Source: CAHJXF01 sp038254545
GTDB lineage: Bacteria; Pseudomonadota; Gammaproteobacteria; Burkholderiales; Burkholderiaceae_D
Direction: 5' to 3'
DNA: 64,000 nucleotides
NCBI GenBank assembly: GCA_038254545.1
Contig: JBBSGB010000003.1
Coordinates: forward strand, 1 to 64,000
Position 1 is the stretch's first letter. Each line of letters opens with the position of its first letter. Below, piece by piece: positions 49,016 through 59,347 of this stretch. The notes beneath the pieces are model-generated. The model was not told the DNA's origin. It saw only the letters and a program-made list of their open reading frames with translations, and did no database searches. Both the position numbers and the translations under genes were made by a program.

Positions 49016-49705
49016 TCACGCAGCGGCGCTGCGCAACCTTGCGATCACGTCCGTTGCGAACGCGTCTCCGCGTGCCTTTGTAAGCGCGGTGCGAAGATCG
49101 TGCAGCACTTCCTGAAGCTCCTCGACCGTATTGCAGCGCTCGATCTTGAGCTGGATGAAATAACGTCGATGTGCGGGAAGAAAATCGCGAACGATCTCGT
49201 TCATCGCCGTGTACAGACGATCGAAGCGGGTTCGCGGATCGCCGAGTTCGCCGTGGCTGTCGGGGATCGGCGCCGGCGCGGCTGTAGTTGGTGGCGCAGC
49301 AGCAGGCGATACGCCAGCGGCGACAGGATTCGCCCGGGGCGCCGTGGCCGGGGTGTGCAGCGTCGCAGGCGGTGGCGACAGGGGCGAATCGGGCGGTGAG
49401 TTGGCAGGCGAATACACCGGGGACTGCGGAGGTGCATAGGGTGCCGCACCCTGCGGCATGCGGGCTGCGGACATCGCTGCCGGCGCAGGCTCGCTGGTAC
49501 CGGCGATCAGCCCCAGCGCGAGCAGCATGTCGAGTGCGTCTGGCGGTGCTTTCGAACCCGCGATGATGCCGCGCAGATCGGAGACCGTACGCTGACCATC
49601 GACCATCAGCAAAATGGCGCGCATCGCCATTGGCAACTTCAATGTACGTGCCCGGATTTCATCCCGGCCCGCCTCGGTCTTCGTGTAAATCTCTGAATCC
49701 TGCAT
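49016..49705 (-). CDS. Protein with a proline-rich linker between two small domains
   Basis: About 229 residues from the ATG at 49705, which gives MQDSEIYTKTEAGRDEI. A start at 49753 is also open. The N-terminal part (RTLKLPMAMRAILLMVDGQR then TVSDLRGIIAG, about 15-45) resembles a small winged-helix-like domain that I have seen in many Burkholderiales proteins without a known role. Residues about 80-150 are Pro/Ala/Ser-rich and probably unstructured. The C-terminal part (RFDRLYTAMNEIVRDFLPAH, FIQLKIERCNTVEELQEVLH) is helical. It sits between prpD and prpC. I do not know its function. Confidence 0.6.
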   Translation of the reverse strand: MQDSEIYTKTEAGRDEIRARTLKLPMAMRAILLMVDGQRTVSDLRGIIAGSKAPPDALDMLLALGLIAGTSEPAPAAMSAARMPQGAAPYAPPQSPVYSPANSPPDSPLSPPPATLHTPATAPRANPVAAGVSPAAAPPTTAAPAPIPDSHGELGDPRTRFDRLYTAMNEIVRDFLPAHRRYFIQLKIERCNTVEELQEVLHDLRTALTKARGDAFATDVIARLRSAAA

Positions 49706-49918
49706 CGATTCGCTTCTCGAAAGCGGGCTTGTGGCCACATCCAGTGCGTACATAGGTGTCGAACCCGCAGTTGATTATCGGGGGAAAAGCAACCTCAGCG
49801 CCATGCTTGCGGCCTCACCATGAGGCGGTCGCGCAACAGCGCCTGCCGCATGGGCAACGCAGCGGCGGCACTCTGGGAAGGCTATCGACCGACCGATCGA
49901 AAACCTGAACGCACGACA

Positions 49919-49970
49919 TTCAGCGGCGCATATTCAGCGCCACGTATTCACGCCGCGTATTCAGCGTCGC
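49919..49970. repeat. Imperfect 14-base tandem repeat overlapping the prpC stop
   Basis: Units starting TTCAGCG or TTCACGC begin at 49919, 49933, 49947 and 49960, with a period of 13-14 bases. The last unit contains the prpC stop codon (49961-49963). It may extend or change the 3' end of prpC by slippage. No stem with a T run is seen. Confidence 0.6.
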
Positions 49971-51127
49971 TTCCCGAGCGGAACGAATTTCAGATCCTCG
50001 GGGCCGATGTAGTTGGCCGTGGGCCGGATGATCTTGCCGTCGATGCGCTGTTCGATCACGTGCGCCGACCAGCCCGACGTGCGCGAGATCACGAACAGGG
50101 GCGTGAACATCGAGGTGGGCACGCCCATCATGTGATAGCTGACCGCCGAGAACCAGTCGAGGTTGGGGAACATCTTCTTGGCGTCCCACATCACTTTCTC
50201 GAGCCGCTCGGCGATATCGAACATGCGCGTGTCGCCGGCTTCCTTCGAGAGCTTCTTCGCGACTTCCTTGATGACCTTGTTTCGCGGGTCCGAGACCGTA
50301 TAGACCGGATGCCCGAAGCCGATGATCACTTCCTTGTTCTCGACGCGCTGCCTGACATCCGCTTCGGCTTCGTCGGGCGTGTCGTAACGCTTCTGGATGT
50401 CGAACGCCGCTTCGTTGGCGCCGCCGTGCTTGGGTCCGCGCAGCGCGCCGATGCCGCCGGTAATCGCCGAATAGAGGTCCGACCCCGTGCCCGCGATCAC
50501 GCGCGCCGCAAATGTAGATGCATTGAACTCGTGCTCGGCGTAGAGGATCAGCGAGACGTGCATCGCCTTGACCCATTCGTCACTGGGCGACTCGCCGTGC
50601 AGCAGATGCAGAAAGTGTCCGCCGATCGAATCGTCGTCGGTCTCGACGTCGATGCGCTTGCCGTTGAACGCGTAGTGATACCAGTAGAGCAGCATCGAGC
50701 CGAACGACGCCATCAGGCGGTCGGCGATGTCGCGCGCGCCCGGATGATTGTGGTCGTCCTTCTCGGGCAGCACGCAGCCGAGCGCCGAAGCGGCGCTGCG
50801 CATCACGTCCATCGGATGCGATGACGCGGGCAGCCATTCGAGCGCGGCCTTGACGTTGGCGGGAATGCCGCGCATCGCCATCAATTTCTTCTTGTAGGCG
50901 ACCAGCTCGCTCGAGTTGGGCAGCTTGCCGTGAACCAGCAGATAAGCGATCTCCTCGAACTCGCTGGTATCGGCGATATCGAGGATGTCGTAGCCGCGAT
51001 AGTGCAGGTCGTTGCCGGTGCGGCCGACCGTGCACAAGGCGGTGTTGCCCGCGGTCACGCCCGAGAGAGCGACCGACTTCTTGGGTTTGAATCCGGGCTT
51101 GCCTGAGTCGGCGCTTGCATCTGCCAT
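49961..51127 (-). CDS. prpC: 2-methylcitrate synthase
   Basis: PrpC joins propionyl-CoA and oxaloacetate into 2-methylcitrate. The 388-residue protein is a short citrate-synthase-fold enzyme. YAEHEFNASTFAARVIAGTG and GPKHGGANEAAFDI hold two active-site His, and GFGHPVYTVSDPRNKVIK holds the third His and Arg. The shorter length and the HPVYTVSDPR sequence set it apart from the gltA product in this window. I chose the ATG at 51127 with AGGGAGA upstream. It follows prpB after 29 bases. Confidence 0.94.
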   Translation of the reverse strand: MADASADSGKPGFKPKKSVALSGVTAGNTALCTVGRTGNDLHYRGYDILDIADTSEFEEIAYLLVHGKLPNSSELVAYKKKLMAMRGIPANVKAALEWLPASSHPMDVMRSAASALGCVLPEKDDHNHPGARDIADRLMASFGSMLLYWYHYAFNGKRIDVETDDDSIGGHFLHLLHGESPSDEWVKAMHVSLILYAEHEFNASTFAARVIAGTGSDLYSAITGGIGALRGPKHGGANEAAFDIQKRYDTPDEAEADVRQRVENKEVIIGFGHPVYTVSDPRNKVIKEVAKKLSKEAGDTRMFDIAERLEKVMWDAKKMFPNLDWFSAVSYHMMGVPTSMFTPLFVISRTSGWSAHVIEQRIDGKIIRPTANYIGPEDLKFVPLGKRR

Positions 51128-51156
51128 CGATGGTCTCCCTGTTGGTATGGGTTGGT

Positions 51157-52038
51157 TCAGTCCTTGCGCCTGGTGAACAGCGCGTCGAGCTTCTCTTCGT
51201 ATTCGTGATAGCCCAGATACTGGTAGAGATCGGCGCGCGTCTGCATCGTATCGACCACATTCTTCTGCGTGCCTTCGCTGCGGATCGCCTGATAGACCGC
51301 GAGTGCCGCCGCGTTCATTGCGCGATAGGCCGAGCAGCAATAGAGGACGATATCGACATCGACGGTATGCAACTCGTCGGCCGTGAACAGCGGCGTGAAG
51401 CCGAACTCGGTGATGTTGGCGAGGATGGGCACCTTCACCGCGTCCTTGAACTTGCGATACATCGACAGCTCGGTCATTGCTTCAGGGAAGATCATGTCGG
51501 CGCCCGCTTCGACATAGGCGACTGCGCGCTCGATCGCCGCGTCGATGCCTTCGATCGCGAGCGCATCGGTACGGGCCATGATCACCAAGCTTTCGTCGCG
51601 GCGCGCATCGACAGCGGCCTTGACTCTATCGACCATCTCGTCTTTCGCGACGACTTCCTTGCCGGGCCGATGGCCGCAGCGCTTGGTGCCGACCTGGTCT
51701 TCCATGTGGACCGCGGCTGCACCGGCCTTCTCCATCGAACGAATCGTGCGCGCGATGTTGAATGCGCCTCCCCAGCCGGTGTCGATGTCGACCAGAAGCG
51801 GCAGCGACGTGACGTCTGTGATGCGGCGCACGTCGGTGAGCACGTCTTCCATCGTGCTGATGCCCAGGTCGGGCATGCCGAGCGAATTGGCCGCGAGACC
51901 GCCGCCCGACAGATAGAGCGCCTTGAAGCCGGTGGCTTCGGCCATGCGCGCGGTGTAGGCGTTGATTGCGCCGATCACCTGCAAGGGCTTCTCGTCGGCA
52001 ACCGCTCGACGAAAGTTCGAACCTGCGGACGGGATCAC
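51157..52038 (-). CDS. prpB: 2-methylisocitrate lyase
   Basis: PrpB splits 2-methylisocitrate into pyruvate and succinate. The 293-residue TIM-barrel protein of the isocitrate lyase superfamily has GAINAYTARMAEATGFKALY (substrate loop), VDIDTGWGGAFNIART (Mg-binding Asp) and KRCGHRPGKEVVAKDEM, where the catalytic Cys of the K-[KR]-C-G-H motif lies at about residue 124. It begins seven bases after the mdh stop, so it is in an operon with mdh and prpC. Confidence 0.95.
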   Translation of the reverse strand: MIPSAGSNFRRAVADEKPLQVIGAINAYTARMAEATGFKALYLSGGGLAANSLGMPDLGISTMEDVLTDVRRITDVTSLPLLVDIDTGWGGAFNIARTIRSMEKAGAAAVHMEDQVGTKRCGHRPGKEVVAKDEMVDRVKAAVDARRDESLVIMARTDALAIEGIDAAIERAVAYVEAGADMIFPEAMTELSMYRKFKDAVKVPILANITEFGFTPLFTADELHTVDVDIVLYCCSAYRAMNAAALAVYQAIRSEGTQKNVVDTMQTRADLYQYLGYHEYEEKLDALFTRRKD

Positions 52039-52045
52039 GGCGTGC

Positions 52046-53035
52046 TCACGAAAGAAGATGCTTCACGCCGTCCTGCTCCTCGGTCAATTCCTTCAGGGTC
52101 GCGTTCATCTTCTCGCGGCTGAAGGCGTCGATCTCGAGTCCCTTGACGATCTCGTACTTGCCGTCCTTGGTCACGACCGGAAAGCCATAGAAAATGTCCT
52201 TCGGGATGTCGTAGCTGCCATCCGAAGCGATGCCCATCGTCACCCACTTACCGTCGGACCCGAGCAGCCAGTCGTGGACGTGATCGATCGCTGCGTTAGC
52301 GGCCGACGCGGCCGATGAAAGGCCGCGTGCTTCGATGATCGCCGCGCCGCGCTTGCCTACCGTCGGGATGAACTTGTCCTTGTTCCAGGCGTCGTCGGCA
52401 ATCGTGTCCTTGACGGACTTGCCAGCAACAGTCGCGAAGCGGTAGTCGGGGTACATGGTGGGCGAGTGATTGCCCCACACGACCAGTTTCTCGATCTCGC
52501 CGACCGGCTTGCCGGTCTTGGCCGCAAGCTGCGACTGCGCGCGGTTGTGATCCAGGCGCAGCATCGCGGTGAAGTTCTCGCGCGGCAGGTCGGGCGCCGA
52601 CTTCATCGCGATATAGGCGTTGGTGTTGGCCGGATTGCCGACCACCAGCACCTTGACGTCGCGGCTCGCGACTTCGTTCAACGCCTTGCCTTGCGCGGTG
52701 AAGATCTGCGCATTGGCGGAGAGCAGATCCTTACGCTCCATGCCCGGCCCGCGCGGACGCGCGCCCACCAGCAACGCCACATCGGCGTCCTTGAACGCGA
52801 CCTTGGGATCGCCGGTCGCGACGACGCCTTGCAGCAAAGGAAAGGCGCAGTCCTCGAGTTCCATGATGACGCCGGCCAATGCCTTCTGCGCCTTCTCCTC
52901 GGGAATTTCGAGCAGTTGCAGGATCACCGGCTGGTCGGGTCCGAGCATGTCGCCGTTGGCAATGCGAAACAACAGGGCGTAGCCGATCTGGCCCGCGGCG
53001 CCGGTGACGGCAACGCGCTTGGCAGCTTGAGTCAT
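52046..53035 (-). CDS. mdh: Malate dehydrogenase
   Basis: MDH oxidises malate to oxaloacetate with NAD+. The 329-residue protein is of the cytosolic-type MDH group. VAVTGAAGQIGYALLFRIAN is the NAD fold, RPRGPGMERKDLL the mobile substrate loop with Arg, and VVWGNHSPTMYPDYRFATVA contains the catalytic His. I chose the ATG at 53035 with CGGAGAAA upstream. It is the first gene of mdh-prpB-prpC and diverges from gntR across a region with a 12-base palindrome. Confidence 0.95.
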   Translation of the reverse strand: MTQAAKRVAVTGAAGQIGYALLFRIANGDMLGPDQPVILQLLEIPEEKAQKALAGVIMELEDCAFPLLQGVVATGDPKVAFKDADVALLVGARPRGPGMERKDLLSANAQIFTAQGKALNEVASRDVKVLVVGNPANTNAYIAMKSAPDLPRENFTAMLRLDHNRAQSQLAAKTGKPVGEIEKLVVWGNHSPTMYPDYRFATVAGKSVKDTIADDAWNKDKFIPTVGKRGAAIIEARGLSSAASAANAAIDHVHDWLLGSDGKWVTMGIASDGSYDIPKDIFYGFPVVTKDGKYEIVKGLEIDAFSREKMNATLKELTEEQDGVKHLLS

Positions 53036-53215
53036 GAATTTCTCCGAATGAGTCTTTGGGGCTGGACCGATGAAAGCCTTTGCAGACGCCCGTGGGCGCG
53101 GGCGGTCTGAGGCAAGCGGCGCGAAGCTGTGGCTGCTTGATTTCGGGCGCAAAGTTTACCCTCAATCGACTTTCGCGCGAAAAATGACACCGCCCGAAAC
53201 GCCGCATGTCATTCG

Positions 53216-53227
53216 TCTTATATAAGA
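53216..53227. promoter_or_regulatory. Candidate GntR operator in the mdh/gntR divergent region
   Basis: TCTTATATAAGA is a perfect 12-base palindrome. It lies 43 bases before the gntR ATG and 181 bases before the mdh ATG. Its AT-rich, symmetric form fits a GntR-family dimer site. It is the only exact copy I could find in the window by reading. Binding is inferred. Confidence 0.55.
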
Positions 53228-53269
53228 TACGAGAACATCCTCATTGGAATCGCGCGCTGGGAGAACGCC

Positions 53270-54049
53270 ATGAACGACACGCACGCTGCACGAGCTGCTG
53301 GTGCCGCACATTCCGCACGTTCAACAGGCGGTGCGCCGGCCTTCAGCCCGCTCTACCTGCAGATCAAGTCGCTGCTTATCCAGAGCCTGCAGGCGGCTGA
53401 ATGGAAGCCGGGCGAGGCGATCCCCAGCGAAGGCGATCTCGCGCAGCGTTTCGGCGTCAGCCAGGGCACGGTGAGGAAGGCGATCGACGAGATGGCCGCC
53501 GAGCATCTGCTGATCCGCCGGCAGGGCAAGGGCACGTTCGTCGCCACCCATCATGAGGCGCGCGCGCAATTCCGCTTCCTGCGCCTCGCGCCCGACGAAC
53601 CGCGCGACGAGGCGTCGGAGAGCCGCATCCTCGAATGCAAACGCATGCGTGCGCCTGCCGATATCGCGCACAAGCTGCAGTTGAGGGCCGGCGACAGCGT
53701 GGTGACGATACGCCGCGTGCTGTCGTTCGATCGCGTGCCCACCGTGCTCGACGATATCTGGTTGAACGGCACGGTGTTTCGTGGCCTCACGGCCGAGCGT
53801 CTGGCCGCATATCGCGGGCCGCTCTATGGACTCTTCGAATCGGAATTCGCCACGCCGATGACGCGTGCCGACGAAAAAATACGCGCGGTCGCAGCCGATG
53901 GCGCCGTCGCGCGCACGCTCAAGATTGCGATCGGAACGCCGCTCCTGTCGGTCGAGCGGGTTTCGATGACCTACAGCGACCGGCCGGTGGAGTTGCGGCG
54001 CGGGCTGTATGTGACGGCGGATCATCACTATCGGAATGCGCTCGGCTAG
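53270..54049 (+). CDS. GntR family regulator, HutC subfamily
   Basis: The 259-residue protein has a GntR winged-helix domain: LYLQIKSLLIQSLQAAEWKP, then FGVSQGTVRKAIDEMAAEHL (recognition helix, about 64-83) and IRRQGKGTFVA (wing). A UTRA ligand-binding domain follows (GDSVVTIRRVLSFDRVPTVL to RGLYVTADHHYRNAL). It lies between mdh-prpBC and sdhCDAB-gltA in a gene order common in beta-proteobacteria. It probably senses a TCA or methylcitrate metabolite and controls one or both flanking operons. The ligand is unknown. Confidence 0.9.
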   Translation: MNDTHAARAAGAAHSARSTGGAPAFSPLYLQIKSLLIQSLQAAEWKPGEAIPSEGDLAQRFGVSQGTVRKAIDEMAAEHLLIRRQGKGTFVATHHEARAQFRFLRLAPDEPRDEASESRILECKRMRAPADIAHKLQLRAGDSVVTIRRVLSFDRVPTVLDDIWLNGTVFRGLTAERLAAYRGPLYGLFESEFATPMTRADEKIRAVAADGAVARTLKIAIGTPLLSVERVSMTYSDRPVELRRGLYVTADHHYRNALG

Positions 54050-54194
54050 TCGTCGCGCCCGTCATTTCCGAGCGATGCGTTTGGTGCCCCGCGCAAAATC
54101 GTAGAAAATAGCGCGTTGTGCTTTTCGTGCGGCTGATTTGTACGGCCCGGTGCGGCATCGACCAACCCCCGAACGACCCCTCTCGAGGCGAAGC

Positions 54195-54605
54195 ATGTCC
54201 GATCTGACGCAGCCCACAAGGCCGATTTATCGAAACATCAACATCACGCAGATCGTCGGCTACCGCCTTCCCCTCGCCGGCATCCTCTCGATTCTCCATC
54301 GCGTCAGCGGTGCGCTGCTGTTCCTGCTGCTGCCCTTCGTGCTCTATCTGTTCGACAACAGCCTCACGTCGGAACTGAGTTTCGGCATCTTCAAGTCGGT
54401 GACCTCGGGCTGGTTCGCCAAGCTCGTAATCCTCGCGCTCGTGTGGGCTTATCTCCAGCACTTCTGTGCCGGTATCCGCCACCTCTTCATGGATCTGCAT
54501 ATCGGCCTCGACAAGGAGAGCGGCAAACAGTCGGCGGCAGCGGCAATCGTGGTGAGCCTTATCCTCTGGGTCGCGATCGCCCTCAAACTCTTCGGGGCGT
54601 TCTGA
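54195..54605 (+). CDS. sdhC: Succinate dehydrogenase cytochrome b556 subunit
   Basis: SdhC is a membrane anchor that binds heme b and quinone with SdhD. The 136-residue protein has three helices. RPIYRNINITQIVGYRLPLA precedes ILHRVSGALLFL, which has the conserved His and Ser. HFCAGIRHLFMDLHIG holds the heme-ligand His. I chose the ATG at 54195. It ends overlapping the sdhD start by one base. Confidence 0.93.
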   Translation: MSDLTQPTRPIYRNINITQIVGYRLPLAGILSILHRVSGALLFLLLPFVLYLFDNSLTSELSFGIFKSVTSGWFAKLVILALVWAYLQHFCAGIRHLFMDLHIGLDKESGKQSAAAAIVVSLILWVAIALKLFGAF

Positions 54606-55012
54606 TGGACAGCGGCTCACCCTCCCTCGCGCCTCCCCCCACGCCTTCCGCAAAAGAAGGCATCGGATCCAAGCGCCTCGTCGTCGGCGCGCACTATGGC
54701 CTGGGCGACTGGCTCGCCCAGCGCATCACCGCGATCGTGATGGCGGTCTATACCGTGATCGTGCTGGTCGCGTTCTTTTCGGCGCGCAATTTTTCATACG
54801 ACGGGTGGGCCGGCCTGTTCGCGCGCCCGTGGATGAAGGTTGCCACGCTGCTGATGCTGGCCGCGCTCGCCTATCACGCGTGGGTCGGGATGCGCGACAT
54901 CTGGATGGATTACGTAAAGTCCACAGCGCTGCGGCTCATGCTTCAGGTCGGCACGATCGTCTGGCTCGCGGCGTGTGTGGCCTATGCGGTGATCGTTCTC
55001 TGGAGAGTCTGA
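54605..55012 (+). CDS. sdhD: Succinate dehydrogenase membrane anchor subunit
   Basis: The 135-residue second membrane anchor has a Ser/Pro-rich N-terminus of about 20 residues, then GAHYGLGDWLAQRITAIVMA and three helices. LAYHAWVGMRDIWMDYVKS contains the heme His and the quinone-site Asp-Tyr. It starts within the sdhC stop codon (TGATG), so the two are coupled. sdhA follows after one base. Confidence 0.92.
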   Translation: MDSGSPSLAPPPTPSAKEGIGSKRLVVGAHYGLGDWLAQRITAIVMAVYTVIVLVAFFSARNFSYDGWAGLFARPWMKVATLLMLAALAYHAWVGMRDIWMDYVKSTALRLMLQVGTIVWLAACVAYAVIVLWRV

Positions 55013-55013
55013 A

Positions 55014-56876
55014 ATGGCCGATGCCGTTATCCCGTCCATGGACCAGAATTCCGACGACGCTGCGTCCCAACTCGCGCATCGGCCCGTGGTCCAGCCCATC
55101 GTCGCCAACAAGAGCGGCTTGCCGCGCCGTCGCTTCGACGCCGTGATCGTCGGCGCGGGAGGCTCGGGCATGCGTGCGTCACTGCAATTGGCTGAAGCGG
55201 GGCTGTCGGTCGCTGTGTTGTCGAAGGTCTTTCCTACGCGCTCGCACACGGTCGCAGCGCAGGGCGGCATTGGCGCCGCGCTCGCCAACATGGGCGAGGA
55301 CAACTGGTACTGGCACATGTTCGATACCGTCAAGGGCTCGGACTATCTGGGCGACCAAGACGCGATCGAGTTCATGTGTCGTGAAGCGGCCAACGTGGTC
55401 TATGAGCTCGAGCACTTCGGGATGCCGTTCGATCGCAATCCCGACGGCACGATCTACCAGCGTCCCTTCGGCGGACACTCGGCCAACTTCGGCGAGAAAT
55501 CGGTGGCGCGCTCGTGCGCGGCGGCTGATCGCACCGGCCACGCGATGCTGCACACGCTCTATCAACGCAACGTGCGCGCGAAGACCCAATTCTTCGTCGA
55601 GTGGATGGCGCTCGACCTGATCCGCGATGCCGACGGCGACGTCGTCGGCGTGGTCGCGCTCGAAATGGAAACCGGCGAGGCGATGATCCTCGAAGCTAAG
55701 ACCACCATGCTCGCCACCGGCGGCGCCGGCCGCATCTGGGCCGCGTCGACCAACGCCTTCATCAACACTGGCGATGGTCTCGGCATGGCCGCGCGCGCCG
55801 GCATTCCGCTCGAAGACATGGAGTTCTGGCAATTCCATCCGACCGGTGTCGCAGGCGCGGGCGTGCTGATCACCGAAGGGGTGCGCGGGGAGGGCGGCAT
55901 CCTGCTGAACTCCAACGGCGAACGTTTCATGGAACGCTATGCGCCGACCTTGAAGGACTTGGCGCCCCGCGACTTCGTCTCTCGCTCGATGGACCAGGAG
56001 ATCAAGGAAGGTCGCGGCTGCGGGCCCAAGAAGGATTACGTGCTGCTGAAGCTGGACCACCTCGGGGCCGATACGATCATGAAGCGGCTGCCGTCGATCC
56101 GCGAGATCGCGATCAAGTTCGCCAACGTCGATCCGATCAGGGAACCGATCCCGGTCGTGCCGACGATCCACTACCAGATGGGCGGTGTGCCGACCAATAT
56201 TCACGGCCAGGTCGTGGCGCCGAAAGATGGGAATCCGAACGCGGTCGTCAACGGCCTCTATGCGATCGGCGAATGCGCCTGCGTGTCGGTGCACGGCGCA
56301 AACCGTCTGGGGACCAACTCGCTGCTCGACCTGCTGGTATTCGGCCGCTCCGCGGGCAACCACATCGTCGCGGCTAAGCTGAAGGACCGCGCGTGGAAAC
56401 CGCTGCCGGCCGCTGCGGGCGAAGCGGCCAACGCGCGCTTGGCCGCGCTCGACGCTCGCAAGACCGGCGAACGCACGCAGGATGTCGCCGACGACATCCG
56501 CAACGAAATGCAGACGCACTGCGGCGTGTTCCGCACGCAATCGCTGCTGGCCGAAGGCGTGACCAAGATCATGGCGCTGGCCGAACGCGCCAAGCAGGTC
56601 GCGATCAACGACAAGTCGAAGGTCTTCAACACCGCGCGCATCGAAGCGCTGGAACTCGACAACCTGGTCGAAGTCGCGCGCGCGACCATCGTCTCGGCCG
56701 AAGCCCGCAAGGAGTCGCGCGGCGCGCATGCGCGCGAAGACTTCCCCGAGCGCAACGACACCGAGTGGATGAAGCACACGCTGTTTCACTCCGAGGGCGC
56801 GAAGCTGTCGTACAAGCCGGTGCAGATGAAGCCGCTGACGGTCGAGACCTTCCAGCCCAAGAAGCGCACGTTCTGA
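55014..56876 (+). CDS. sdhA: Succinate dehydrogenase flavoprotein subunit
   Basis: SdhA oxidises succinate to fumarate and passes electrons to SdhB. The 620-residue protein has VIVGAGGSGMRASLQLAEAG (FAD), TRSHTVAAQGGIGAALANMG (with the His that covalently holds FAD), a capping domain, VHGANRLGTNSLLDLLVFGR, and a C-terminal helical domain ending FQPKKRTF. It carries an N-terminal extension of about 40 residues compared with E. coli SdhA. Confidence 0.97.
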   Translation: MADAVIPSMDQNSDDAASQLAHRPVVQPIVANKSGLPRRRFDAVIVGAGGSGMRASLQLAEAGLSVAVLSKVFPTRSHTVAAQGGIGAALANMGEDNWYWHMFDTVKGSDYLGDQDAIEFMCREAANVVYELEHFGMPFDRNPDGTIYQRPFGGHSANFGEKSVARSCAAADRTGHAMLHTLYQRNVRAKTQFFVEWMALDLIRDADGDVVGVVALEMETGEAMILEAKTTMLATGGAGRIWAASTNAFINTGDGLGMAARAGIPLEDMEFWQFHPTGVAGAGVLITEGVRGEGGILLNSNGERFMERYAPTLKDLAPRDFVSRSMDQEIKEGRGCGPKKDYVLLKLDHLGADTIMKRLPSIREIAIKFANVDPIREPIPVVPTIHYQMGGVPTNIHGQVVAPKDGNPNAVVNGLYAIGECACVSVHGANRLGTNSLLDLLVFGRSAGNHIVAAKLKDRAWKPLPAAAGEAANARLAALDARKTGERTQDVADDIRNEMQTHCGVFRTQSLLAEGVTKIMALAERAKQVAINDKSKVFNTARIEALELDNLVEVARATIVSAEARKESRGAHAREDFPERNDTEWMKHTLFHSEGAKLSYKPVQMKPLTVETFQPKKRTF

Positions 56877-56891
56877 TCCAGAGGTACACGC

Positions 56892-57668
56892 ATGGCCGCC
56901 AACCAAACCGCCGAAGTCGATGCCGTACGCAACAGCGATACGGGCAGCGTTGCGCATCCGACGCGCACCGTGAAGTTCGAGATCTATCGCTACGATCCCG
57001 AGAGCGGCAAGCCGCCCGCGATGCAGAAGCTCGAAGTGCAATTGCACGACACCGACAAGATGCTGCTCGACGCGATCCTGCGCATCAAGTCCGACGTCGA
57101 CGATTCGATCTCGATCCGTCGCTCGTGCCGCGAAGGCGTGTGCGGCTCCGACGCGATGAACATCAACGGCAAGAATGGCCTGGCGTGCATCACGAACCTT
57201 CGCGACTTGAAGCAGCCAATCGTGTTGAAGCCGCTGCCCGGGCTGCCGGTGATCCGCGATCTGATCGTCGACATGTCGCAGTTCTTCAAGCAATACCATT
57301 CGATCAAGCCCTACCTGATCAACGACGAACCGTTTCCCGAGAAGGAGCGCTACCAGTCGCCCGCCCAGCGCGAGGAACTCGACGGCCTCTACGAATGCAT
57401 CCTGTGCGCCTGCTGTTCGACGGCGTGCCCGAGCTTCTGGTGGAACCCGGACAAGTTCGTCGGACCCGCGGGCTTGTTGCAGGCCTATCGCTTCATCGCC
57501 GACAGCCGCGACGACGCGACTGGCGAGCGCCTCGACAATCTCCAGGATCCGTATCGTCTGTTCCGCTGCCACACCATCATGAATTGCGTCGATGTGTGCC
57601 CGAAGGGTCTGAACCCGACGCGCGCGATCGGCAAGATCAAGGAGTTGATGGTCAGGCGCGCGGTCTGA
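56892..57668 (+). CDS. sdhB: Succinate dehydrogenase iron-sulfur subunit
   Basis: SdhB carries the 2Fe-2S, 4Fe-4S and 3Fe-4S clusters that pass electrons to quinone. The 258-residue protein has RRSCREGVCGSDAMNING with NGLACITNL (2Fe-2S), YECILCACCSTACPSFWWNP (4Fe-4S start) and FRCHTIMNCVDVCPKGLNPT (rest of the clusters). An N-terminal extension of about 25 residues has no motif. sdhE follows after 35 bases. Confidence 0.97.
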   Translation: MAANQTAEVDAVRNSDTGSVAHPTRTVKFEIYRYDPESGKPPAMQKLEVQLHDTDKMLLDAILRIKSDVDDSISIRRSCREGVCGSDAMNINGKNGLACITNLRDLKQPIVLKPLPGLPVIRDLIVDMSQFFKQYHSIKPYLINDEPFPEKERYQSPAQREELDGLYECILCACCSTACPSFWWNPDKFVGPAGLLQAYRFIADSRDDATGERLDNLQDPYRLFRCHTIMNCVDVCPKGLNPTRAIGKIKELMVRRAV

Positions 57669-57703
57669 ATGCGCAGCCCGACGATTCTTGCGAGGCAGGG
57701 CGC

Positions 57704-57976
57704 GTGGAAACCACCACCCACCAGTCCGACCCCTTGCAACGCGCACGATTGCGCTGGCGCGCCAGGCGCGGATTGCTCGAGAACGACTTGGTGCTCACGC
57801 GCTTTCTCGACCGATACGAAGAAGGTCTGTGCGACGACGATGTGGGCGCATTGACGCGCTTGCTCGAACTGTCGGACAACGACCTGATGGACCTGATCCT
57901 GGCGCGCAGCGAACTCGCGGGCGAGCTCGACGAACCGGCTATGCGGCGCGTGGTCGGGCTTTTGCGAAGCGCCTGA
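57704..57976 (+). CDS. sdhE: FAD assembly factor SdhE
   Basis: SdhE helps attach FAD covalently to SdhA. The 90-residue protein contains ARRGLLENDLVLTRFLDRYE, with the conserved RGxxEND motif, and LTRLLELSDNDLMDLILAR. I chose a GTG start at 57704. No ATG lies closer in frame, and the frame continues upstream through sdhB as a shadow. It lies between sdhB and gltA, as in relatives. Confidence 0.9.
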   Translation: METTTHQSDPLQRARLRWRARRGLLENDLVLTRFLDRYEEGLCDDDVGALTRLLELSDNDLMDLILARSELAGELDEPAMRRVVGLLRSA

Positions 57977-58027
57977 TTTTTCTTTGCGACGTACTTACAT
58001 CCACGAAGTTCACTGAAGGACTCCAGC

Positions 58028-59338
<1,311 letters not shown>

Positions 59339-59347
59339 GTTACTGTT

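Noticed and set aside
55179..57746. An 855-codon frame antisense to sdhA and sdhB
   Set aside because: It is a shadow of two clear succinate dehydrogenase genes, with low-complexity composition.
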